Shown here piece after piece: positions 27,290 to 35,909 of a stretch of 64,000 bases of DNA (its first letter is position 1; every line of letters starts with the position of its first letter). Location: assembly GCA_963669265.1 (NCBI GenBank), contig OY769916.1, positions 3,286,001-3,350,000 of the forward strand, given 5' to 3'. Under the pieces are notes generated by a model, which made no database searches, was not told the origin of the DNA, and saw only the letters and a program-made list of their open reading frames with translations. A program made the position numbers and the translations under genes. Origin of the DNA: SZUA-547 sp963669265. GTDB lineage: Bacteria > Pseudomonadota > Alphaproteobacteria > Rhodobacterales > Rhodobacteraceae.

Positions 27290-28684
27290 ATGTTCAATCA
27301 TAACGAGGCATATGATGTTGTAATTGTGGGCGGCGGGAACGCGGCGCTTTGCGCGGCGATGACCGCGCGCGAGGCCGGCGCGCGGGTGTTGTTGCTTGAA
27401 GGCGCGCCAAAGCCCTATCGTGGCGGCAATTCGCGCCACACGCGCAATTTCCGCTGCATGCATCACGGCCCGAAAGGCGTGCTGGTCGAAAACTACACCG
27501 AGGACGAGTTCTACGACGACCTGATCAAGGTGACGGGCGGCGAGACCGATGAGGTTCTCGCGCGGCTCGCAATCCAGTCTTCTGAGCAGTGCTATGACTG
27601 GATGGAGCAGCATGGCGTACGGTTCCAGCCCTCGCTCTCCGGCACGCTGTCGCTGTCGCGGACCAACGCGTTCTTTCGGGGCGGAGGCAAAGCCCTGGTG
27701 AACGCCTATTACCGCACGGCTGAGAACATGGGCGTCGAGGCGCTCTATGAGGCTCAGGTCCGGCATCTGGCGCTGGAGAACGGCGCCATCACTTCGGTCG
27801 AGTTCACCTATCAGGGAGAGTCGCTTAGTTTGCAGCCAAAGTCCGTCGTGGTCGCCTCGGGCGGCTTTCAGGCCGATGTGGACTGGCTGGCCCGCGCCTG
27901 GGGCCCCTCTGCGAAGAACTTTCTGATCCGGGGCACCCCCTATAACAAGGGCGTGGTGTTGAAGGATCTGTTGGATCAGGGCGCAGTCTCGGTCGGTGAT
28001 CCCACGCAATGCCACGCCGTGGCGATCGATGGGCGCGCGCCGAAATTCGACGGCGGCATCGTCACCCGGCTGGATTGCGTGCCGTTCTCCATCGTCGTGA
28101 ACAAGGACGCCGAGCGGTTCTATGACGAGGGAGAGGACGTCTGGCCCAAGCGCTATGCGATCTGGGGCCGCCTGGTGGCGGGTCAGCCTGATCAGGTCGG
28201 CTATGTGATCATCGATTCCAAATCGCTGGAGCTGTTCATGCCGTCGGTGTTCCCGCCGATCAAGGCGGACAGCATCGAGGATCTGGCCGAGCAGATGGGC
28301 CTGCCGCAGTACAAGCTGCGCGAGACGGTGGAGGGGTTCAACGCCGCTTGCAGCGATACGTCGAATTTTCACCCGACGGAGCTGGACGGCGTCGCGACCA
28401 CCGGGATCGAGCCCGCCAAGACCAACTGGGCGCGGCCGATTCAGGACCCGCCCTTCTATGGCTACAGCCTGCGGACGGGCGTCACCTTCACCTATCTCGG
28501 CTTCAAGGTGGACCAGACCGCGCAATGCTCGACCGAGAACGGCCCGATCAGGAACCTCTGGGCGGCGGGCGAGACCATGGCGGGTTCGATCCTCGGTCAG
28601 GGCTATCTGGCCGGGTTCGGGATGAATATCGGCACCGTGTTCGGACGGATCGCGGGACGGGAGGCCGCAGCCCATGCAAACTGA
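27290..28684 (+). CDS. tcuA: FAD-dependent tricarballylate dehydrogenase
   Basis: A 464-residue flavoprotein of the fumarate-reductase/succinate-dehydrogenase flavoprotein fold. The N-terminal FAD motif is DVVIVGGGNAALCAAMTARE, then GGNSRHTRNFRC, and a C-terminal FAD-binding segment NLWAAGETMAGSILGQGYL. TcuA oxidises tricarballylate to cis-aconitate; its reduced FAD is reoxidised by TcuB. The overlap with tcuB by 11 bases and the divergent LysR gene match the known tcuRAB order. Full length and intact. Confidence 0.9.
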   Translation: MFNHNEAYDVVIVGGGNAALCAAMTAREAGARVLLLEGAPKPYRGGNSRHTRNFRCMHHGPKGVLVENYTEDEFYDDLIKVTGGETDEVLARLAIQSSEQCYDWMEQHGVRFQPSLSGTLSLSRTNAFFRGGGKALVNAYYRTAENMGVEALYEAQVRHLALENGAITSVEFTYQGESLSLQPKSVVVASGGFQADVDWLARAWGPSAKNFLIRGTPYNKGVVLKDLLDQGAVSVGDPTQCHAVAIDGRAPKFDGGIVTRLDCVPFSIVVNKDAERFYDEGEDVWPKRYAIWGRLVAGQPDQVGYVIIDSKSLELFMPSVFPPIKADSIEDLAEQMGLPQYKLRETVEGFNAACSDTSNFHPTELDGVATTGIEPAKTNWARPIQDPPFYGYSLRTGVTFTYLGFKVDQTAQCSTENGPIRNLWAAGETMAGSILGQGYLAGFGMNIGTVFGRIAGREAAAHAN

Positions 28685-29777
28685 TGTGATTCAAGAGGCG
28701 CGCCGCCAGATCGAGATCTGCAACGCGTGCCGCTATTGCGAGGGCTATTGCTCGGTGTTCCCGGCCATCAATCGGGAGCGCATGTTCACCGAGGGCGACA
28801 TCACCCAACTCGCCAATCTCTGCCACAATTGCCGGGGCTGCTATTACGCCTGCCAGTATACCGAGCCGCATGAATTCGCCCTGAACCTGCCGCAGGCTCT
28901 GGCGCGCGTGCGTCAGGACAGCTGGCAGGACTTCGCCTTCCCGTCTGGAATTGCGAAGGCGTTTCACAAAAGCGGCGTCGCCATCGCGCTGGCGACCATC
29001 GCCGGGTTTGCCCTGCTCTTTCTTCTGATCAAGGCCATCGGCGTGAATGCGGAGGGCGCGGGGTTCTACGCCGCCCTGTCTCACAACGCGATGGTGGCGA
29101 TCTTCGCGCCCGCTTTTCTCTTCCCGCTCTACGCCATCTTTGTCGCGTTGCAGAGGTATTGGGCCGCGGTTGGCGGTGGGAAGGTGCGCCTTTCGGACAT
29201 TGTCTCCGCCTTCCGGTCCGCGGCGCAGATGAAGAATCTTGCGGGTGGGCATGGCGACGGCTGCAATTTCGAGGATGAAGACCGGTTCTCCAACGCCCGC
29301 CGGTGGCGCCACCAGATGGTGATGTACGGGTTCTTGCTGTGTTTCGCGGCCACCTGCGTCGCCACGGTGATGCATTATGTTTTTGGGATGCAGGCGCCCT
29401 ATGGGCTGTTCTCGCCGCCCAAGCTGCTGGGCGTGCCGGGTGGCATTCTGTTGTCGATGGGAACGCTGGCGATGGTCGAACTGAAGCTGAAATCCGATCG
29501 CGCGCTGGGGGATGAAAGCGTCTGGGGCGGAGAGATGGGCTTTATCCTGCTGCTGTTCTTTGTCAGCACCTCCGGTCTGGCGCTCTATGCGTTTGGCGGG
29601 ACCGGCGCCCTGACCCTCTTGCTGGCGCTGCATCTGGGCTCGGTTCTGGCGTTCTTCGTTTTGACGCCATTTTCTAAAATGGCCCACGGCTTTTATCGGC
29701 TGACGGCGCTCGTCAAAGAGGCGCAGAGAGGCACTGTTAGAGGAACGTTGCTTGAGCCGGGGAGGGGCCCCATCTAG
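28674..29777 (+). CDS. tcuB: TcuB electron-transfer membrane protein, IS-altered tail
   Basis: About 367 residues. The N-terminus has two Fe-S cysteine clusters (CNACRYCEGYC and CHNCRGCYYAC) typical of TcuB/CitB, followed by about six membrane segments. TcuB passes electrons from TcuA FADH2 to the quinone pool. The last 16 or so codons after LVKEAQR come from the IS6 end that starts at 29730, so the native C-terminus was replaced. As the change is confined to the extreme tail the protein may still work. No tricarballylate permease (TcuC) is next door; IS activity may have removed it. Confidence 0.87.
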   Translation: MQTDVIQEARRQIEICNACRYCEGYCSVFPAINRERMFTEGDITQLANLCHNCRGCYYACQYTEPHEFALNLPQALARVRQDSWQDFAFPSGIAKAFHKSGVAIALATIAGFALLFLLIKAIGVNAEGAGFYAALSHNAMVAIFAPAFLFPLYAIFVALQRYWAAVGGGKVRLSDIVSAFRSAAQMKNLAGGHGDGCNFEDEDRFSNARRWRHQMVMYGFLLCFAATCVATVMHYVFGMQAPYGLFSPPKLLGVPGGILLSMGTLAMVELKLKSDRALGDESVWGGEMGFILLLFFVSTSGLALYAFGGTGALTLLLALHLGSVLAFFVLTPFSKMAHGFYRLTALVKEAQRGTVRGTLLEPGRGPI

Positions 29778-29801
29778 CGTTCGCGCATGAGTAAGCGTGA
29801 C
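29730..29801 (+). mobile_element. 72-bp left-end fragment of an older IS6 element
   Basis: It begins with the terminal repeat GGCACTGTTAGAGGAAC and ends with the first five transposase codons (MSKRD), where copy B begins. It resembles the left end of copy C at 31313 more than that of copy A. The break point is identical to that of the fragment at 4537-4608. Confidence 0.75.
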
Positions 29802-30619
29802 GGCTCTGTCAGACAAACTTCACTTGATGAGGGCAGGGTGCCCAACTAGCTTGCCCGGATGAGTAAGCGTAATCCGTTCAAGTACTTCAATAGCAGTCCT
29901 GAAGTCATTCGCCTGGCGGTGATGTTGTACATCCGCTTCCCGCTATCGCTACGAAACGTGGAGGATTTGCTGCATGAGCGCGGGATCGACGTCAGCCACG
30001 AGACGATCCGGTTCTGGTGGCGCCGATTTGGCCCGATGTTCGCTGCTGAGATCCGGTGCAAACGCGTGGATCGCATGCGCGCCTTCTCGAACTGGCGATG
30101 GCATCTGGACGAGGTGTTCGTGAAAATCAACGGCGAGCAGCACTATCTGTGGCGCGCGGTCGATCACGAAGGCGAGGTTTTGGAGAGTTTCGTCACGAAG
30201 AGGCGAGACAAGAAGGCAGCGTTGAAATTCCTCAGGAAATCCATGCGCCGCTTTGGTCCGCCGCGCGAGATCGTGACGGACCGCCTTCGTTCCTATGGCG
30301 CTGCGCTTCGCGAGCTGGGTGGCTCTGACCTTCAATCCACGGGACGCTGGCTCAACAATCGCGTTGAGAATTCACACCTGCCATTTCGACGAAGGGAAAG
30401 GGCGATGCTGAGGTTTAGGCGGATGCGAAGTTTACAGTTATTCGCCGCCGTCCACTCCTCCGTCTACAACCTCTTCAATCAGGAACGCCACCTCTACTCA
30501 CGTCAAAATTTCAAGCTCAACAGAACCACTGCTCTCGACGAGTGGCGGCAGCTCTGTTCCGCCTAAGTTCCTGCGTTTCTTGGCAAACTGAGACTGGTTC
30601 GAATTAGTCTGCCAGCACC
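29802..30619 (+). mobile_element. IS6-family insertion sequence, copy B (818 bp)
   Basis: Same length and ends as copy A (GGCTCTGTCAGAC at left, GTCTGCCAGCACC at right), with only scattered differences. The right end abuts codon 1 of the remaining ABC ATPase frame at 30621. There is no target duplication. Confidence 0.88.
29859..30566 (+). CDS. IS6-family DDE transposase (copy B)
   Basis: A 235-residue protein nearly identical to copy A, with the same DDE residues (WHLDEVF, VTDRLRSYG, NRVENSHLPF). The frame is intact. Differences from copy A include Asn/Asp in CKRVDRMRAF and a few positions in the C-terminal third. Confidence 0.93.
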   Translation: MSKRNPFKYFNSSPEVIRLAVMLYIRFPLSLRNVEDLLHERGIDVSHETIRFWWRRFGPMFAAEIRCKRVDRMRAFSNWRWHLDEVFVKINGEQHYLWRAVDHEGEVLESFVTKRRDKKAALKFLRKSMRRFGPPREIVTDRLRSYGAALRELGGSDLQSTGRWLNNRVENSHLPFRRRERAMLRFRRMRSLQLFAAVHSSVYNLFNQERHLYSRQNFKLNRTTALDEWRQLCSA

Positions 30620-30620
30620 G

Positions 30621-31298
30621 TTGAAAGACGTCAATCTGCGAGTCGAGAAAGGCGAGAAAATTGTTGTCTGCGGACCTTCTGGGTCGGGCAAATCGACAAT
30701 GATCCGTTGTATAAATCAGCTTGAGCAACATCAGTCTGGCACCGTTGAAGTTTTGGGTCAGGTCATCGATGCGGACAATTCAAACATCGCAGAGATCCGG
30801 CGCGATGTCGGAATGGTGTTTCAGCATTTTAACCTGTTTCCGCACATGACGATTCTGGAGAACTGTACGCTCGCTCCGCGCCTGGCGCGCGGCTCATCGC
30901 AAGAGGAAGCCGAAGCCGACGCGATGCGCTATCTGGAGAAAGTTCAGATCGCCAATCAGGCGCCGAAATATCCTGGTCAGTTGTCGGGGGGTCAGCAACA
31001 ACGCGTCGCCATCGCCCGCGCTCTGTGCATGGTGCCTGAAGTGCTTCTGTTTGATGAACCGACTTCGGCCCTTGATCCGGAGATGATCGGCGAGGTTCTG
31101 GACGTGATGGTCACGCTGGCGGAAGAGGGCATGACCATGATCTGCGTAACCCACGAGATGGGCTTCGCGCGCCGGGTAGCTGACCGTGTGATCTTCATGG
31201 ACGCTGGCGAGATCATCGAGGAGAACACCCCCGAAGAGTTCTTCACCAATCCGGGTAGTGAAAGAACGCGGGCCTTCCTGGATCAGGTGCTCAGCCAC
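30621..31298 (+). pseudogene. N-terminally truncated amino-acid ABC ATPase
   Basis: The remaining 226 residues begin inside the family sequence (LKDVNLRVEKGEKIVVCGPS) directly at the right end of IS copy B. The first roughly 20 residues of a normal 245-250-residue AapP/GlnQ-type polar amino-acid ATPase are missing. Walker A GPSGSGKST, Q-loop VFQHFNLFPHM, signature LSGGQQQRVAIA, Walker B LLFDEP and the H-loop histidine in VTHEMGF are intact. The TTG at 30621 could serve as a start from an IS promoter, but the A-loop strand is lost and no permease or binding protein is nearby. Flanked by IS B and IS C, it is the only gene between them. Confidence 0.85.
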
Positions 31299-31312
31299 TA
31301 AGCCTCTAGGAG

Positions 31313-32130
31313 GGCAGTGTCAGAGGAACTTGGCTTGAGCCGGGCAGGGGGCTCATCTAGCGTCCACGCATGAGTAAGCGTGACCCGTTCAAGTACTTTA
31401 AAACCAGCCCAGAGATCATCCGCCTGGCGGTGATGATGTATGCGCGGTTCCCACTCTCGATCCAGAACGTGGAGGGTTTGCTCCATGAGCGCGTGATTGA
31501 TGTCAGCCATGAATCGATCCGGTATTGGCTGAACAGATTTGGACCGTTGTTCGCATCCGAGATCAGGCGGAAGCGCGTGGATCGGATGCGTGCGTACTCT
31601 AACTGGCGGTGGCATCTGGAAGAGGTCTTCGTGAAGGTCAACGGCGAGCAGCATTACCTGTGGCGCGCAGTTGATCACGAAGGAGAAGTCCTGGAAGCGG
31701 TTGTGACCAAACGCCGTGATAAGCGCGCAGCGTTGAAATTACTGAAGAAATTGATGCGCCGCTTCGGCCACCCCCGGGAAGTCGTCACCGACCGGCTTAG
31801 ATCCTATGACGCGGCGCTGAAAGAGCTGGGCGGCTCAGATCTTCAGACCACGGGACGATGGCTGAACAACAGAGCCGAGAATTCACACCTGCCGTTCCGA
31901 CGAAGAGAGCGTGCCATGCTGAGGTTCCGGCGCATGCGAAGTTTACAGATGTTCGTCACTGTACACTCCTCCGTCTACAACCACTTCAACCAGGAGCGCC
32001 TTCTCTCAAGCAGACACATTTTCAAGAGAAACCGCACCGCCGCGCTTGCCGAGTGGCGTCAGCTCTGTTCCGCTTAGGTTCCCGCATTTGTCGGCAAACA
32101 GAGACGAGTTCGAATTTGTCTGACAACACC
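31313..32130 (+). mobile_element. IS6-family insertion sequence, copy C (818 bp)
   Basis: A second IS6 lineage: same length as A and B but clearly diverged. Left end is GGCAGTGTCAGAGGAAC, right end TTTGTCTGACAACACC. It lies 14 bp after the ABC ATPase stop. No target duplication is visible. Confidence 0.87.
31370..32077 (+). CDS. IS6-family DDE transposase (copy C)
   Basis: A 235-residue transposase beginning MSKRDPFKYFKTSPE, the lineage to which the two 72-bp end fragments also belong. Catalytic residues are seen in WHLEEVFVKV (here Glu follows Leu where A and B have Asp, so the aspartate position is substituted), VTDRLRSYDA and NRAENSHLPF. If that alignment is right, the first acidic residue is Glu rather than Asp, which would impair catalysis. 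The frame is otherwise intact. Confidence 0.85.
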   Translation: MSKRDPFKYFKTSPEIIRLAVMMYARFPLSIQNVEGLLHERVIDVSHESIRYWLNRFGPLFASEIRRKRVDRMRAYSNWRWHLEEVFVKVNGEQHYLWRAVDHEGEVLEAVVTKRRDKRAALKLLKKLMRRFGHPREVVTDRLRSYDAALKELGGSDLQTTGRWLNNRAENSHLPFRRRERAMLRFRRMRSLQMFVTVHSSVYNHFNQERLLSSRHIFKRNRTAALAEWRQLCSA

Positions 32131-32150
32131 AATGTCTGCTCTTGTTCGAT

Positions 32151-32185
32151 CGGGCTGACCAGAAGAATGCTTGGTGGTCAGCCCG
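32151..32185 (-). terminator. Hairpin downstream of enoyl-CoA hydratase gene
   Basis: A perfect 11-bp inverted repeat, CGGGCTGACCA (32151-32161) and its complement (32175-32185), lies 16 bp beyond the stop of the minus-strand gene at 32202. There is no T-run after it, so it may be a Rho-assisted stop or a 3-prime stabiliser. Confidence 0.45.
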
Positions 32186-32201
32186 AACTTCTCGTGGTCG
32201 G

Positions 32202-33047
32202 CTAGGTGACGTCCTGCACTTTCATCACCAGCTCCCCCCAGTTTCGCTGGTTTTCGATGTCATGTTCCAGGCCTTGTTCATCTGCGATGGTGAAGCGTTT
32301 CACAGCCGGCGTTTTGCTGGTCGCTTGATAGAGCCAGTAGGCTTCGGCCTTCAGGGCGTCATCAATGGGCTTGTCGATGGACTCGTAGACCATCTGTTTG
32401 CACGCATTGATCGACTCCGCCGGGAACCGGGCGATGCGCTGGGCCAGGGCGTCGACATAGGGGCCGATTTCATCGGGCTCCAGCGCTTTGTTGATCGTGC
32501 CCAGACGCTCCGCGTCATCGGCGTCATAGTCCTGCGCGCTCAGAATGATCTCCAGCGCTTTGCCCAGACCGGTCTGGCGCGCCATGCGCGAGGCCCCGCC
32601 GCCGCAGGGCAAGATGCCCATGCCCACTTCCATCTGCATGAACTTGAACTTGCCGCGCGCGGCGAACCGCATGTCTAGCGCAAGCGCCAGCTCATGTCCG
32701 CCGCCACGCGCGAACCCTTCGAGTTTCGCGATGGTGGCTTGCGGCACCTTACTGATGCGCTCGCACACGGACTGCAGATCAAGCAACTGCGCCTCTTCGC
32801 GGGACACCGCCTCGGTCGACATGTCTTTCAGCAACTCAGTGTCGTAGTGGCAGACCCAGACCTCCGGGTTCGCGGACTGGAAAATGACGACCTTGGTGTC
32901 GCGGTCCCGCTCAAGCCGCATGGCGAGGCTGTTGAGATCGGCGAGCATTTCCTGACCCTGCACGTTCACAGAGCCGAAATCGAATGTCACCGTGGCGATG
33001 CCGCCATCGACGGTCACATCGAACGTTTGGAAATTCTCATATTTCAT
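32202..33047 (-). CDS. Enoyl-CoA hydratase/isomerase family protein
   Basis: A 281-residue crotonase-fold protein. The oxyanion-hole segments are recognisable around ANPEVWVCHYDTELL and GFARGGGHELALALDMRFAA, with the later GILPCGGGASRM. In typical hydratases two Glu residues act; the second position here is near GMGILPCGGG, so activity other than hydration is possible. It is the last gene of a four-gene minus-strand operon with an SDR, an LLM flavoenzyme and a CmcJ-like protein. Likely role is a step on a CoA-linked or CoA-like intermediate in a degradation route. Confidence 0.87.
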   Translation of the reverse strand: MKYENFQTFDVTVDGGIATVTFDFGSVNVQGQEMLADLNSLAMRLERDRDTKVVIFQSANPEVWVCHYDTELLKDMSTEAVSREEAQLLDLQSVCERISKVPQATIAKLEGFARGGGHELALALDMRFAARGKFKFMQMEVGMGILPCGGGASRMARQTGLGKALEIILSAQDYDADDAERLGTINKALEPDEIGPYVDALAQRIARFPAESINACKQMVYESIDKPIDDALKAEAYWLYQATSKTPAVKRFTIADEQGLEHDIENQRNWGELVMKVQDVT

Positions 33048-33168
33048 TGGGCAGTCCTTTCTTGAGCCTCGGCGCAGCCTGCGCGAGGAGAGTGGGTTTC
33101 GATGGGGGTGACATCAGTCTCCGGCGCGCTGCGCCGTCATCTGAATTCGGTTTGCTTGTGGTGTTGGC

Positions 33169-33957
33169 CTAGCCGTGTTCCGCCGCGTATCGCTGCAAGA
33201 CCTGCATCACCGCCGAGGCGTGATGCGCATCCAACGCGGCGCGGTGGGGTTGGGAGAACTGGCCTTTGTCATTGTCAAAGTACTCGCCGGCGGCATTGGC
33301 GAACCGCGCCCCCAAGGCCGCGTCACACAGAATGTCGACGCCGATGCTCATATCATTGCCTTCAACTCCATAGGCTTCTTTGACCATCTTGGACGCGAGG
33401 AACGAGCTGGGATTCACTGCGATGATCGAAGGTCCTTTCGGCAATTCCCGGGCCAGCTCACGGGTCCAGATGGTGAGAGCCAGCTTGCTTTGGGCGTATG
33501 CCGCCGACGCGCCAAGCCGGGCCTTGCCTTGCATCGCGTCTAGATCGACGGGCGCTTGCGCCGCCGAGGAGAGATTCACCACCCGACCGTCTTGCGGAAA
33601 GGTCGCTAGCAGACGCCGGGTCAGCACATACGGCGCGAACGTGTTCACGGCGAAGCGGATGTCCAACCCGTTTTTGAGCACTGGGTTGGGCGTTTGGAAT
33701 ACGCCGGCGTTATTGATCAGCACATCCAAGCGCGGACGCCGTGCGCGGACTTCAGAAGCCAGATCTTTCACAGCCTCGGGATCGGACAGATCAGCACAAT
33801 AGGTTTCAGATCTTCCGCCGACCACGTCTGCCGCCGCAGCGAGCTTTGGCGCACTGCGCCCGTGCAGCAACACGGTATGCCCCTCATCCGCCAGGCGTTT
33901 GGCGGTGAGGAGACCGATCCCGTCGGTCGACCCAGTGATCAGGATTGTCTTAGGCAT
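33169..33957 (-). CDS. Short-chain dehydrogenase/reductase
   Basis: About 262 residues from the ATG at 33955-33957, which overlaps the end of the LLM gene by eight bases. Cofactor motif ITGSTDGIGLLTAKRLA, structural NNAG, catalytic Ser in VNLSSAAQ and the YxxxK pair in AAYAQSKLAL are present. It resembles retinol-dehydrogenase-like/WWOX-type SDRs and would oxidise or reduce an alcohol/ketone with NAD(P). Frame extends eight codons upstream, but those overlap the neighbour and lack a good start. Confidence 0.9.
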   Translation of the reverse strand: MPKTILITGSTDGIGLLTAKRLADEGHTVLLHGRSAPKLAAAADVVGGRSETYCADLSDPEAVKDLASEVRARRPRLDVLINNAGVFQTPNPVLKNGLDIRFAVNTFAPYVLTRRLLATFPQDGRVVNLSSAAQAPVDLDAMQGKARLGASAAYAQSKLALTIWTRELARELPKGPSIIAVNPSSFLASKMVKEAYGVEGNDMSIGVDILCDAALGARFANAAGEYFDNDKGQFSQPHRAALDAHHASAVMQVLQRYAAEHG

Positions 33958-34954
33958 GGGCGGAGTCCCCGGTTGCGCCAATATCGATTGCGCTAAAGTC
34001 CGGCAGCAGGTCGTCCGCCAGCCGCTTCAGCGTGGTTTCGATATTGGCCTGGTTAAAGCGCAGGTTCAGCGCGACGTGATTGACGCCAAGAGTCTCGATC
34101 TCTCGCAGGTAGCGGCGCAGAGCGATGGCTCCGGATCGGAAGCCCAGATGGATTGGGCGCGCGGGGGCGTCCGGATCATCCAGAACATCGACATAGAGCG
34201 ACTGCATCACCGGTTTGTTGGGCGCCTCGGCATCCGCGAGGCGCTGGCGATATGCAGCGATGAGACGACCTTGGGCGCCCGCATCCCGAGGATAGGTCAT
34301 CCAGCCGTCGCCATTCAGCGCCACCCAGTCCGGCGATTGCTGGCTTCCCCCTGTGATCAGAACGGGCAGCTGGCCTTGGGCGGGTTTCGGCAATAGATCG
34401 ATGTCGCCAGACAAGACGCCCTGAGCGCTCCGGTGGCGCGGATACGCCTCGGCCATGGCGCGGATATAATTGAAGCTATCCCTGAACCGCGAGCCCCGAT
34501 CTGGGAAGCTCATATTAAGCGCCGGATACTCTTCGGGCCTGTCCCCGGATGCGACGCCCAACAACAAACGACCATTCGACAGAACATCGGCAGTGGCCGC
34601 CGCCTTGGCGACATGCGCGGGGTGGCGCAGAGGCAGGACAATGCTGGCCGTTCCAAGCGCGATCACCCGGGTGACTGTCGCCAGCGCGCCGAGATACACA
34701 AAGGGGTCGAATTTCTGCCCGGCGTCTCCGAAACTTGGCACATTGAACGGCACGTCTCGCAGCCACAGAGCGACGAATCCCAGCTCCTCGGCCAATTGCG
34801 CCATCTCCAGATGTCGCGCCATTGAGGCCTCTGCGCCGACAGCGTAGGCCTCAAGCGGCAGCACAAGGCCCACGGACAAATGGTTGGGTTTGAACACCGT
34901 GTTGTAGGCGTTGTTCAGCCGAGCAAAGCTGTTCGAATCTTGTTGATCCAGCAT
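33950..34954 (-). CDS. LLM-class flavin-dependent oxidoreductase
   Basis: A 334-residue bacterial-luciferase-like (beta/alpha)8 protein. Typical segments are MAQLAEELGFVALWLRDVPF, LGTASIVLPLRHPAHVAKAAATAD and GRLLLGVASGDRPEEY. Such enzymes use FMN (supplied by a reductase) or F420 to oxygenate small molecules; in alphaproteobacteria FMN is more likely. It sits between the CmcJ-like gene and the SDR, with a 14-bp gap upstream and overlap downstream, so co-translation is likely. Confidence 0.9.
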   Translation of the reverse strand: MLDQQDSNSFARLNNAYNTVFKPNHLSVGLVLPLEAYAVGAEASMARHLEMAQLAEELGFVALWLRDVPFNVPSFGDAGQKFDPFVYLGALATVTRVIALGTASIVLPLRHPAHVAKAAATADVLSNGRLLLGVASGDRPEEYPALNMSFPDRGSRFRDSFNYIRAMAEAYPRHRSAQGVLSGDIDLLPKPAQGQLPVLITGGSQQSPDWVALNGDGWMTYPRDAGAQGRLIAAYRQRLADAEAPNKPVMQSLYVDVLDDPDAPARPIHLGFRSGAIALRRYLREIETLGVNHVALNLRFNQANIETTLKRLADDLLPDFSAIDIGATGDSAHA

Positions 34955-34968
34955 TTCGCGCCCTTCCC

Positions 34969-35754
34969 CTAGAAACGCACCAGCGTGCGGCTTTCGATGC
35001 TTTTGCGGATGGTGGTCACGCTCTCATCCTCGACCATGTCGAGGGCGCTGTGGGCGACAGAGGGTCGACCGCGATTGTCATAGATGTTGAAGAACACGAC
35101 CTCGTCCGGCGTCATCCTGGACTGGTAGATCCACTCGTGACGCGGATTGCCGACGAGGCCCATGATCTGCCCATTCCGATCGGGGTAGATGAGATCGAGC
35201 AGGATCCAGTCCTCGGGATCGACGGTGGATGGCCGAACAAAGCCGAGCGGAGCGCTGTTGATCGGATAAGCAACCGGGCGCCAGATGTTGATGAAGGCGA
35301 AATGACCTGCGTTCCAGTTCTCCGCCCCGTCCTCGCCCAGTAGATCAATCAAACGCTGCTGCGCGCCATCAGAGCTATAGTCGCTGTGAACGTTGCGGGC
35401 CGGTTTGCGCACGGCGTCGGGATCATCAACACGCACTGTGTGGTCAAAGATCACCACTTCCTGCGCGCCAAGTTTCTCGGTCAAAAGCTGCGTGAGTTCG
35501 GCGTCATAGGTCGGTCGCCACTCTCCGGTGTCAGAAAACGACTCCACCGCGCTGGGTCGGCTCGCAAATTCCACCCCGTCCTCTGCAAAGGAGATGGTGG
35601 ACGCGGCGGTTCGCGTATCGATCAACTCCACCCGTGTCGGCGCCAGCTCCGGTGAGATCAAGTTTCCGACGATGCCGCCGACGTCCAGCTCAAACGCCTG
35701 ACGGGTGTCTTTGTGAACGTGATAGTTAACGAGGGCGGACCGTGTCATCTGCAT
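34969..35754 (-). CDS. CmcJ/NvfI-family oxidoreductase-like protein
   Basis: A 261-residue protein with the layout of the CmcJ/AsaB/NvfI family: HSDYSSDGAQQR, NIWRPVAYPINSAPLGFVRP, and the C-terminal WIYQSRMTPDEVVFFNIYDNRG. Family members are linked to hydroxylase/methoxylase steps in secondary metabolism and include isomerase-like enzymes; in bacteria their substrates are mostly unknown. An alternative ATG lies two codons inside at 35748. It is the first gene of the minus-strand operon and is divergent from a LysR regulator, with 155 bp between them carrying the control region. Confidence 0.8.
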   Translation of the reverse strand: MQMTRSALVNYHVHKDTRQAFELDVGGIVGNLISPELAPTRVELIDTRTAASTISFAEDGVEFASRPSAVESFSDTGEWRPTYDAELTQLLTEKLGAQEVVIFDHTVRVDDPDAVRKPARNVHSDYSSDGAQQRLIDLLGEDGAENWNAGHFAFINIWRPVAYPINSAPLGFVRPSTVDPEDWILLDLIYPDRNGQIMGLVGNPRHEWIYQSRMTPDEVVFFNIYDNRGRPSVAHSALDMVEDESVTTIRKSIESRTLVRF

Positions 35755-35909
35755 CTCCGATACTGATAAACACGCCCGTGTCAGTGACCGGCATACGCTT
35801 CCGGTTGGTGTCTGAAACGAACGTGTTTCGCATTGATCCGGAATATGATTGTGATCTATTTCGTATTAAATGACGCGAAAGTGTAATTAGAATTCGGAAT
35901 TTGCATATA

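Noticed and set aside
28548..29816. 422-codon minus-strand ORF
   Set aside because: Antisense to tcuB; Arg/Gln-rich without domains, while tcuB has Fe-S cysteines and membrane segments.
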